From an uncultured Clostridia bacterium (GTDB lineage: Bacteria; Bacillota; Clostridia; Christensenellales; UBA1242), in contig CANQWK010000010.1 of assembly GCA_947627545.1 (NCBI GenBank), forward strand, positions 1 through 48,450: a stretch of DNA of 48,450 bases, given 5' to 3'. Both the position numbers and the translations under genes were made by a program. Under the pieces are notes generated by a model, which ran no database searches, was not told the origin of the DNA, and worked only from the letters and a program-made list of their open reading frames with translations. Below, piece by piece: positions 41,821-48,450 of this stretch (positions are counted from its first letter, which is position 1; every line of letters starts with the position of its first letter).

Positions 41821-44800
41821 TTATTCAACTTCGCCTGTTTTAGCTTCGCCTTCTGCTTCAACATTTTCTTTGTTTTCAACTTTATTCTCATTTTCTTTTT
41901 TAGAATTTTTAGTTGAATTTAGTCTTCTGTTGTTGCTGCCTTTGCCACCTTTTTTACCTGTAAAGGTAAAGAACAAAATTACGCCAGCTAAAATTACTAA
42001 TGATACAACAATTAAAACTATACCTGCAACATTGTCATTAACATTTTTAGCTTCTGATTTGCTTACAACATTAAAGTCAATGTTCTTTGTTGTTGTGTTA
42101 TTGTTGTTATCGGTCATTGTTAAAACAAGTGTATATTTACCAACGCCGTTAATTGTATATTGTTTTTCTAATTCGGTATCGGTATTTTCTACCAAACTGC
42201 CGTCTTGTGTTTTCAATTCAACAGATAAGTTAGACCAGTTCAAGAAAGGTTGAGCTGCTGTGCTTGTTCCATTTTTATCAAATATCTGCAAGCCAGTATC
42301 AACATTATATATTTCTTTACCATTAGAAGAAACAATAATTTTTAATGTTCTGGTTGAATATCTAACAAGGTCTATGCTATATTCAATTGGGTTTGTTCCG
42401 TCATAAATAATGTCTTGACGCAAAGTTGCCATTTTATCCGATGCTATGCTGAATGTTGGAGCAATGCTATCGCCAACTTTAATGTCAAAGGTTTTTGGAG
42501 TTGCTGTGCCATATTCCGAAACAGCGGTGTAAGTTACTCGATAAGTTCCTCTTGTTGTGTAATTTACTTTTTCTTCATTTGTATTATCGTTGAAAGTAAA
42601 TTCCCAATAATTTGTTCCATCAATGTTTACAACTTTTGCATCGCCATGCTCTGGAGTTTTATTATCAGGGTCTTTAACATGAACTTCAACTTCTCCCATT
42701 ATGCCGGTTGTTCCGTGTTGAGCAGTAATATATGGTAAATAAATTGTTTCGCCAATTTCTGCTTGTGGTTGAATATCAATATCGCTTGACCATTCAATAT
42801 CAGGCACGGTGATGTTTACATCAAAATGAACTTGGTTAGATTCTCTTACAATTGCGCCTTCATCTGTATATTTATGAGTAGCAGAAATAGTTACAGAATA
42901 AGTGTCTGGAGTATCAAACTTATAAGCATATTTTCCGCTGCCTGCTAATTGTGGACTGTTGCCGTATTTTGTGCCAACAATTTTAATTTCATATTTAGAA
43001 TTAGCATCGTCGGTTAAATCTTTACCTTCGCTAGATGTTAGTGTAGGCTCAAATGTTAAAATGGTGTTGATGTCAGCCGCAATTTTGCCTTCGTCATTAG
43101 ATTTGTTTGCACCTTTAACATTTACTGTTAAGGTTGGAGCAACTGTATCAATAACTTTAAATGAATAAGTTAAGAATGTTTGGTTGCCTGCATCGTCAAT
43201 AGCAGTGTATAAAACATAATATGTTCCGGTTGAACTTGCTGTAATATAACCACCATTAATAGATGTTGTTCCATCTTCTTCATAAGAGTAATTAACTTTT
43301 GAAGGATTTAAATAACGAATTTCAGGAATTTTTACACTATCTGCTTTTTCAGGGTCAGCTAATTTATTTAATTCAGTTAATTTATCGTCATTTAAAATGT
43401 AATATTTAACAAATGCAGATAAGCTCTTATCTTCAGCATCTTTAAATTTAATAGTTGGCAAATAAATTTTGTCGCCTTGTCCAAAAGATTCTTCTTTTGT
43501 CAAATTTAATGCAAATTTGGTGTCGCCATCTTTGCGGTCTGCTAAACTTGCAAGTGGGTTTTTGTCTTCATCATTTGTAGCGGCTATTGCAGTTTGTGAT
43601 GCTGGTGCTGTTTTTTCAGTAGTATTGTTAACCACCAATTTTTTAGTTGCAACAGCAATGTTGTTGTTATCGTTCAACGCAATAGCAACTAAATTAACCT
43701 CAGTTCCATCTGTTAAATTTAATTTTAAATCGAATGATTTATTTTCATTTGCTTTAATAACTTTAAAGTTTGTATAACCTTTACCTGCCATAGCCTCAAC
43801 AAATTCATTGGTATCTAATACGTTTGCTTTAAAGTTTGTAAAGTCGGTTTCAGTTAATTCAGGAGTATTGTCATCACTATCCCAAACACCTTTTAAAATC
43901 AAAGTGTTAAGTGCATCTGTAACGTCTTTTTCAACAGTGTTTTCACTTGTTTTGTTTGTGTAATAGAACATGGCATTTTTTAATCTTGTGTCATATTCAT
44001 CTTTTGCAGTTACAGTTAAAGTTAATTCCGAATTTTTAGAAATTGAACTTTCATTTTTTAAATCGTCAATTGCAATTGTTGGAGTGCTTACGCCTGAAAT
44101 TGGAGTTCCGTCTTCATTTTTTGCGGCACTGCCTAGTTGAGCACGATTTAAAATTTTAAATTCATAATAAGTGCTGCCTGTTTCATACAAATTGCCCTCT
44201 TGAACAGTTTTAGAAACATAGTTTTTATTTGCTATAACATAATATCTTAGTCTGTAAGTTTTGCTATCAACAACTTGTGATTTATCTTTAAATTTGAAGC
44301 GAACAACGCGGTTGAAATGACCAATGTTTGTGTCGCCTGAAGCATTGAATCCGTCTTCCTCGTCGCTAACTTTTACAATGTTGTTATCTTCGTCTAACTT
44401 AATGTTATCAATGTAATATTTTTCATAAGAGTTATTTTTGTTTTCAAAATAACGAATGAATGTAAATTCATCATATGTGTTAACTAAATCTTGTGCATAG
44501 ATAGCAGGGAAAACAAGTTCGCCAAAGCCGTAACTAGATTTTAATTCAACATCATAATCGGTGTTAACATCGTAAACTGTGTAGCCGTCTTCATCAACTT
44601 TAACATCTTCGCCATCTTTTTCAGCTTTTGCGTCAACTTTTGCGCCTTCAACTGTTGGCTTTAAGGTTGGAATTCCGTCTGCTCCAACTTCCCAATCGCC
44701 ACCTTCTAGGTCATAACTATAAGCCATGTAAACGGTAGGTTTTGTGTTATCGGCAACGCCGCTAATTAAGAACGATTTTTCAGCAGTTAAACCATAGTAA

Positions 44801-45933
44801 CTTTCTATTTTGTAAGTGATTTTGTAATAACTGTTGTTTTTAATCATGTTAGCATAACTTTTCTCTTCTCCATTTGCAAATGTAAAGGCGTCAAGAGTCA
44901 TGTCAAATGTTCTATCATTATTAGTTAAAACTTGATAGATATTTTTATTATCTTCTTTTTCTATTTTAATTTCAGTTATATTATAGTCAACATCTTCGCT
45001 ATACTCGGTATGTGCTGAAATTTCAGGAAGTTCAATGTTTCTTTTGCCAAGTTCAATATTTTTTGGCATTTCCTTTTTATCAATTTCCAAGGTTTTAGGA
45101 GCTTCAAAATCCTTAGAAACATTAATAGTATAATTTTTAGTAGGGATATCACTACCGCCAAGATATCTATATTTAATAACATAGGTAGCAAATTCATCTT
45201 CGCCTAAATTAGTAATTAATTTGTATCTGCCGTTGTTTTCGTCTTCACTTTCAATTAATTGAACTTCGGTTGAACTTTTTTCTTGGCTTAAATCGAAAAT
45301 TGTTGCACCATTTTTTACAACAACAGGGGTAACAACAAGTTTTGTGTCGCCGCCTTCGGTTTTGTAATCGTCTGTGCCTTTAATTTTAACAAAAGCGTTA
45401 GGCAAAATAATTTCTTGTTTATCATTTGCCGAACTTGGAACTAAAACTTTTTTGCCGTTTTCTGCAATAAAGTCTAATTCATAACTTACGCTTTTAACTT
45501 CTACTTCATAAGGGTAAGAATAATTAAATTTTTTGTTTGTTGAATCATAGTAAAAATAAACAACCTTATAAATACCATTATTTAAAGATTTAACAGTAAC
45601 TGCGTCTGCTGTTTTTCTAAAATAATCATTTTCAGTAATGCTGCCACTAGTAACTTTACAATCGTGAGTTTGACCAATAGGGTCTATAACGCGAATGAAA
45701 TAATCTTTGCTTGCCAAAGAAGAAATTAATGGAATGCTGAATGTATCACCTTTAGACAAATCTACCACGCTAATAGGCATGTTTATAGATTCTAATGCAG
45801 TTTCAATTGATTGCACAGCATAAACACCTTCTGCAATTGTTGCGATGGTTGGGTTAAAAGCAAATAGAACTGCAAACAAAGCAATAACTGCCAAACAAAG
45901 GATTTGCTTAAAATATTTTCTGATAAATTTCAT
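41821..45933 (-). CDS. Large surface protein with Ig-like modules, type I membrane topology
   Basis: 1370 aa. The signal peptide (MKFIRKYFKQ, hydrophobic core to about 26) is probably cut near Ala34-Ala39. The ectodomain is a string of bacterial Ig-like/PKD/DUF5011-type modules, recognised by repeated endings such as YTAIDDAGNQ...FKVIDTVAPT, YRVTYTAVSEYG...IKVGDSIAPT and LVLTMTDNNNN...IDFNV. A transmembrane helix covers about 1304-1325, and a 45-residue charged cytoplasmic tail follows (basic, then Glu-rich). Acidic and Lys-rich, poor in Cys. No LPxTG. SD AGGAG and a good promoter precede it; single gene. Likely adhesion or envelope structure; enzyme motifs were not seen. Confidence 0.85.
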   Translation of the reverse strand: MKFIRKYFKQILCLAVIALFAVLFAFNPTIATIAEGVYAVQSIETALESINMPISVVDLSKGDTFSIPLISSLASKDYFIRVIDPIGQTHDCKVTSGSITENDYFRKTADAVTVKSLNNGIYKVVYFYYDSTNKKFNYSYPYEVEVKSVSYELDFIAENGKKVLVPSSANDKQEIILPNAFVKIKGTDDYKTEGGDTKLVVTPVVVKNGATIFDLSQEKSSTEVQLIESEDENNGRYKLITNLGEDEFATYVIKYRYLGGSDIPTKNYTINVSKDFEAPKTLEIDKKEMPKNIELGKRNIELPEISAHTEYSEDVDYNITEIKIEKEDNKNIYQVLTNNDRTFDMTLDAFTFANGEEKSYANMIKNNSYYKITYKIESYYGLTAEKSFLISGVADNTKPTVYMAYSYDLEGGDWEVGADGIPTLKPTVEGAKVDAKAEKDGEDVKVDEDGYTVYDVNTDYDVELKSSYGFGELVFPAIYAQDLVNTYDEFTFIRYFENKNNSYEKYYIDNIKLDEDNNIVKVSDEEDGFNASGDTNIGHFNRVVRFKFKDKSQVVDSKTYRLRYYVIANKNYVSKTVQEGNLYETGSTYYEFKILNRAQLGSAAKNEDGTPISGVSTPTIAIDDLKNESSISKNSELTLTVTAKDEYDTRLKNAMFYYTNKTSENTVEKDVTDALNTLILKGVWDSDDNTPELTETDFTNFKANVLDTNEFVEAMAGKGYTNFKVIKANENKSFDLKLNLTDGTEVNLVAIALNDNNNIAVATKKLVVNNTTEKTAPASQTAIAATNDEDKNPLASLADRKDGDTKFALNLTKEESFGQGDKIYLPTIKFKDAEDKSLSAFVKYYILNDDKLTELNKLADPEKADSVKIPEIRYLNPSKVNYSYEEDGTTSINGGYITASSTGTYYVLYTAIDDAGNQTFLTYSFKVIDTVAPTLTVNVKGANKSNDEGKIAADINTILTFEPTLTSSEGKDLTDDANSKYEIKIVGTKYGNSPQLAGSGKYAYKFDTPDTYSVTISATHKYTDEGAIVRESNQVHFDVNITVPDIEWSSDIDIQPQAEIGETIYLPYITAQHGTTGIMGEVEVHVKDPDNKTPEHGDAKVVNIDGTNYWEFTFNDNTNEEKVNYTTRGTYRVTYTAVSEYGTATPKTFDIKVGDSIAPTFSIASDKMATLRQDIIYDGTNPIEYSIDLVRYSTRTLKIIVSSNGKEIYNVDTGLQIFDKNGTSTAAQPFLNWSNLSVELKTQDGSLVENTDTELEKQYTINGVGKYTLVLTMTDNNNNTTTKNIDFNVVSKSEAKNVNDNVAGIVLIVVSLVILAGVILFFTFTGKKGGKGSNNRRLNSTKNSKKENENKVENKENVEAEGEAKTGEVE

Positions 45934-45965
45934 AATTTTCTCCTATAATAAGTTTAGTCTTGTCC

Positions 45966-45994
45966 ATTGTAATATATTTTTTAATAAAAGTCAA
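45966..45994 (-). promoter_or_regulatory. Promoter of the 1370-aa surface protein gene
   Basis: Minus strand TTGACT (45989-45994), 17-nt spacer, TACAAT (45966-45971). Confidence 0.7.
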
Positions 45995-46152
45995 TTAAAA
46001 TAAGGTAAATTTTACAATTTTTAACACTTTTAGTTTAACTTTTAAACGTATAATTATTGAATGAAAAATAACTTGTTATGTCGAATAAACAATTTTTAAA
46101 AAATTTTATAGCATATTTTTCTTTTTGTATTGAGTTGTGTAGCAAATTTTAA

Positions 46153-46176
46153 TAAAAAAAGTGGCTTATGCCACTT
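46153..46176 (-). terminator. Intrinsic terminator overlapping the stop of the 175-aa gene
   Basis: 7-bp stem AAGTGGC/GCCACTT with loop TTAT; the stem begins in the TAA stop, with a run of seven T after it on the minus strand. Confidence 0.85.
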
Positions 46177-46702
46177 AAATTTCTTTTAATTTTTGTTCAA
46201 CATATTCCTTAGTTGTAAAATTGAATTCATCACTGCTTGCTAAGAAATATTGCTTTTGCCTATGCTCTTTTAATTTTTGCAAAAAGGTTTGGTCTAATAA
46301 TTTATAACGTTCTATTATAATCTTGTTTAAAACTGCAAAATCTAAACTTTTAGATTGGTTTAAAGCGGTTTGCGTTTCAACCGCCCAAGTGCTAGGCTCA
46401 ATAAAGCCAGCATTGTTAAAGTTACATAGCACATTCATATCTTCTGGCGATGTTACAAACCTTGTTATTACTTTTATTTTTTCCAATATTGTGCGAGGTA
46501 ATTCTTTAACAGCGTTTGCGTCCATATAATAAAACTCGTAAAGTTTTTCGGGTTCGCCAAAAACAGCGGCTGAATGCCTAGGACGCCTTAAAACCACCCT
46601 ATCACCATATATGCCTCTGCCTCGCTTGTACTCCACAATTTCATAAAAGTTGTTAATTAAGAAGTCCAACTGAGGCCAATTTTGTTCGTTGACCTTTGCC
46701 AT
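46175..46702 (-). CDS. 175-aa soluble protein of unknown function
   Basis: 175 aa from the ATG at 46702 (MAKVNEQNW), chosen because AAAGGAGG lies a few bases before it; a start at 46726 lies upstream of that SD. No signal or membrane segment. Rich in charged and aromatic residues; the C-terminal half is helical. No family recognised. It follows the HicB-like gene by 47 bp on the same strand, in a region with a short duplicated sequence, and is probably cotranscribed with it. It is too long and unlike a HicA toxin. Confidence 0.65.
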   Translation of the reverse strand: MAKVNEQNWPQLDFLINNFYEIVEYKRGRGIYGDRVVLRRPRHSAAVFGEPEKLYEFYYMDANAVKELPRTILEKIKVITRFVTSPEDMNVLCNFNNAGFIEPSTWAVETQTALNQSKSLDFAVLNKIIIERYKLLDQTFLQKLKEHRQKQYFLASSDEFNFTTKEYVEQKLKEI

Positions 46703-46710
46703 AAACCTCC

Positions 46711-46766
46711 TTTTAAGATAGAACATCTATAAAGCCATAAAATTCACTTTTAAGATAAAGCATCTA
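46711..46766. repeat. Imperfect 19-bp direct repeat around the end of the HicB-like gene
   Basis: 46711-46729 and 46748-46766 match at 17 of 19 bases. The second copy is the 3' end of the HicB-like gene (codons for DALS and the stop); the first would read DVLS-stop but belongs to no gene. Confidence 0.65.
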
Positions 46767-47019
46767 CCAATAAAACAATGTTCTTTTTATATTTTTTAGC
46801 AACTTCTTCAAACTTGGTTGGTTTTTCAAGTTCGCAATCAAACTTAATGGCACAATCTACCATTGCACATAAATATTCTTTTGCTTTTATAAAAGCTGCC
46901 TCAATTGTTTCGCCTTCGGTTATAATGCCTAAATCTACAACGTTAATTGTGTACCAACCAGTGTTAGTACCCTTTTCGTCATCTTTAAACAAAACTGCTG
47001 GATAAACTAAATCTTCCAT
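46750..47019 (-). CDS. HicB-like antitoxin-family protein, no partner seen
   Basis: 89 aa. The HicB fold pattern is clear: YPAVLFKDDE, then a strand WYTINVVDLGI, then TEGETIEAAFIKAKEYL, as in antitoxin and stand-alone HicB proteins. A C-terminal DNA-binding ribbon or helix-turn-helix is not obvious. HicB proteins neutralise the HicA ribonuclease, but no HicA-sized gene lies next to it, so it may be an orphan with another role. SD GGGGG and a promoter lie upstream. Confidence 0.78.
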   Translation of the reverse strand: MEDLVYPAVLFKDDEKGTNTGWYTINVVDLGIITEGETIEAAFIKAKEYLCAMVDCAIKFDCELEKPTKFEEVAKKYKKNIVLLVDALS

Positions 47020-47048
47020 AAACCCCCGCTAATATATTTTGCAAAATT

Positions 47049-47077
47049 ATTTTAACACAAATAAAAATAAATGTAAA
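47049..47077 (-). promoter_or_regulatory. Promoter of the HicB-like gene
   Basis: Minus strand TTTACA (47072-47077), 17-nt spacer, TAAAAT (47049-47054) with extended TGT. Confidence 0.6.
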
Positions 47078-47191
47078 ACAATTTTAACCTCTTTTTTAAA
47101 TTAGTTAATAATGTTAATAAATAAGTGTAAAATAATCTTATTATAAATATGTTTTAAATTTTATTTAATACATTAGTTTATAAATTTTAAA

Positions 47192-47215
47192 TAAAAAAAC
47201 TCCTAAAAGGAGTTT
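47192..47215 (-). terminator. Intrinsic terminator of the 82-aa gene
   Basis: Stem AAACTCCT/AGGAGTTT with a 3-nt loop and a run of seven T on the minus strand; 80 bp after the stop. Confidence 0.8.
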
Positions 47216-47295
47216 GAAAAATTAAATAAATAAATTATATTATAAAGCATTTGTTTGAATTAATTTTTTTATAAATAAAATTAGTTATAAATAAG

Positions 47296-47544
47296 TTAAA
47301 AAGTTTGACCTTCTTCTTTAGCAATGCGGGTCTCTCTAGCTTCTTGTAATCTTTTCATAAAAATAGCGTTTCTTTTATCTCCTAGTTCAACTAACTTTTT
47401 AATTTTATCGCTAGTTTCGTCGGTTATTCCTAGCAGCCTTAGCAAAATTTCAGCCTTTCCTTTTGCAAAACTTTTTCTGCCTTCTTCTGCCCTCTCTTTA
47501 AAGCTTTTACCTTTTGCTTCACCCTTGGTTAATTTTTCAATCAT
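47296..47544 (-). CDS. 82-aa charged helical protein, unknown function
   Basis: 82 aa from the ATG at 47544 (MIEKLTKGE), chosen because AAAGGAGG lies 6 nt upstream; a GTG at 47565 lies before the SD. Basic and charged, helical, no signal or membrane segment. The N-terminal part (KGEAKGKSFKERAEEGRKSF) is Lys/Glu-rich; the rest holds LLRLLGITDETSDKIKKLVELG, given here in outline only. Family unknown. It lies between the rpoC terminator and its own terminator, so it is monocistronic. Confidence 0.65.
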   Translation of the reverse strand: MIEKLTKGEAKGKSFKERAEEGRKSFAKGKAEILLRLLGITDETSDKIKKLVELGDKRNAIFMKRLQEARETRIAKEEGQTF

Positions 47545-47569
47545 AATAACCTCCTTTAAGTTCACTGAT

Positions 47570-47598
47570 ATATTAGCACAAAAAAAAATATTTGTAAA
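47570..47598 (-). promoter_or_regulatory. Promoter of the 82-aa gene
   Basis: Minus strand TTTACA (47593-47598), 17-nt spacer, TAATAT (47570-47575). Confidence 0.5.
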
Positions 47599-47732
47599 TA
47601 GATTTTAATAAATTTTTAAAAATATTTTTAAAATTTTTTGTTAATAATTTTTATAAATTTTTAAATCATTTTTTAATGTATTTTAATATATAAAAAACAT
47701 TTTATTTTAATTTAACATTTCTATTTTAAAAG

Positions 47733-47761
47733 AAAAAAGCCCACAATATGTGGGCTTTTTT
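47733..47761 (-). terminator. Intrinsic terminator of rpoC
   Basis: 13-bp stem AAAAAAGCCCACA/TGTGGGCTTTTTT with loop ATA; the strongest terminator in the window, 51 bp after the rpoC stop. Confidence 0.92.
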
Positions 47762-47812
47762 AATGTTTATTTATAATTGAACTAAATGAGTTTGTTTTGT
47801 GGACTTTTAAAT

Positions 47813-48450
47813 TTATTCATCATCAATATCTTCAAACTTAATGTTAAAGTTTTGGTTAACTTCGTTTTCTTCTTTAACAAGTTTTGGAAGAATGTTGCGA
47901 TAAATTGGAGCACCTGTTCCTGCTGGTATCATCTTACCAATAATGATATTTTCCTTTAAGCCAACAAGGTGGTCAACTTTACCTTTTAAGGCTGCTTCGG
48001 TTAACACGTTGCTACTTTCTTGGAATGAAGCGGCAGATAAGAAACTTTCAGTTGTTAAGCTTGCCTTGGTTATGCTTTGCAATTCACGTTTTGCAGATGC
48101 AGGCATGCCACCCTCTTGAATAGCTTTTAAGTTAGCTTCTTCATATTTTCTTATGTCAACTACATCGCCTGGAAGTAAGTCGGTATCGCCAGCATTTTCA
48201 ATTTTAACCTTTTTAAGCATTTGTCTAATAATAATTTCTAGGTGTTTTGCGTTAATTGAAACGGTTTGAGATTTATATACTTCAAGAACTTCGTTTAACA
48301 AATATTCTTGAACGGCTTTAACGCCACGTGTACGCAATACATCTTTAGGGTTTAATGGACCTTCAGTTAATGCTGTGCCTGGAGTTACAACATCGCCATT
48401 TTTAACTTTTAGCACTGAGCCAAATGGAAGAATGTAACTTTCTTCGGTTG
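47813..48450 (-). CDS. rpoC: RNA polymerase beta' subunit, C-terminal part (cut by the window edge)
   Basis: The frame is open to the right edge, so about 212 C-terminal residues are seen and the rest lies outside. The sequence [14 protein letters not shown], then [51 protein letters not shown] and [32 protein letters not shown] is the conserved end of beta', including the trigger-loop-proximal region and the C-terminal clamp (quoted in parts). An internal GTG at 48415 is not a start. A short acidic tail (EDIDDE) ends it. rpoB is expected beyond the window on the same strand. Confidence 0.96.
   Translation of the reverse strand, partial: TEESYILPFGSVLKVKNGDVVTPGTALTEGPLNPKDVLRTRGVKAVQEYLLNEVLEVYKSQTVSINAKHLEIIIRQMLKKVKIENAGDTDLLPGDVVDIRKYEEANLKAIQEGGMPASAKRELQSITKASLTTESFLSAASFQESSNVLTEAALKGKVDHLVGLKENIIIGKMIPAGTGAPIYRNILPKLVKEENEVNQNFNIKFEDIDDE

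Noticed and set aside
46175..47019. HicAB toxin-antitoxin operon
   Set aside because: Only the HicB side is recognisable; the 175-aa neighbour is much longer than HicA and lacks its double-stranded RNA-binding-like pattern.
1..48450. Mycoplasma-type genetic code, suggested by very low GC
   Set aside because: TGA ends the DUF421 frame at its natural length and Trp residues in conserved proteins are TGG.

Overview
The window is about 48 kb of very AT-rich DNA from a low-GC Bacillota (Firmicutes) chromosome, most likely an uncultured Clostridia-like, spore-former-derived lineage. Evidence: a sepF-lspA-rluD gene run, groESL, UvrA/UvrB, a SpoVB-type flippase beside a DUF421/DUF4363 pair and a LysM protein, Shine-Dalgarno (SD) sites of the AGGAGG type, and many TTGACA-N17-TATAAT promoters, often with an extended TGn -10. 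UGA is a normal stop (the DUF421 gene ends in TGA inside an ATGA overlap) and Trp is TGG, so this is genetic code 11, not a mycoplasma code. The species cannot be named from the sequence. No rRNA, tRNA, CRISPR array, insertion sequence or prophage was recognised.

Layout. 0.2-3.2 kb: two small membrane proteins, then (minus strand) an 85-aa unknown, sepF, lspA and an RluD-type pseudouridine synthase. 3.4-13.5 kb: one giant 3350-aa membrane-anchored extracellular protein, a fifth of the window. 13.8-16.0 kb: rsmA and two unknowns. 16.2-18.6 kb: valS, divergent from them. 18.9-20.8 kb: groEL and groES on the minus strand. 20.98-24.07 kb: divergent from groES, three tandem paralogous cytosolic proteins built of a 28-residue repeat; I do not recognise this family and it is the best novelty candidate. 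24.1-25.8 kb: a SPOR-like single-pass protein and two half-size TSUP transporter genes. 25.9-29.0 kb: a 1040-aa type I membrane protein with probable jelly-roll modules outside and a coiled coil inside. 29.1-32.8 kb: LysM protein, SpoVB-like flippase, DUF421/DUF4363 pair, and a degenerate J-domain-like tail-anchored protein. 32.9-41.6 kb: uvrA, a small membrane protein, an oligoendopeptidase F, and an operon of two winged-helix tail-anchored proteins with uvrB. 41.8-45.9 kb: a 1370-aa Ig-like surface protein. 46.2-48.4 kb: a small unknown, an orphan HicB-like protein, another small unknown, and the C-terminal end of rpoC running off the right edge.

How it works together. Most genes are housekeeping (translation, rRNA modification, protein folding, nucleotide excision repair, division, lipoprotein maturation). 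Three very large envelope proteins with different topologies take up about a third of the window, suggesting heavy investment in the cell surface. Regulation looks simple: short leaders, canonical sigma-A promoters, compact terminators that sometimes overlap the stop codon, and several genes with no SD whose -10 box lies only 5-7 nt from the ATG (possible leaderless mRNAs). No T-box before valS, no CIRCE before groESL and no LexA box before uvrA or uvrB was seen.
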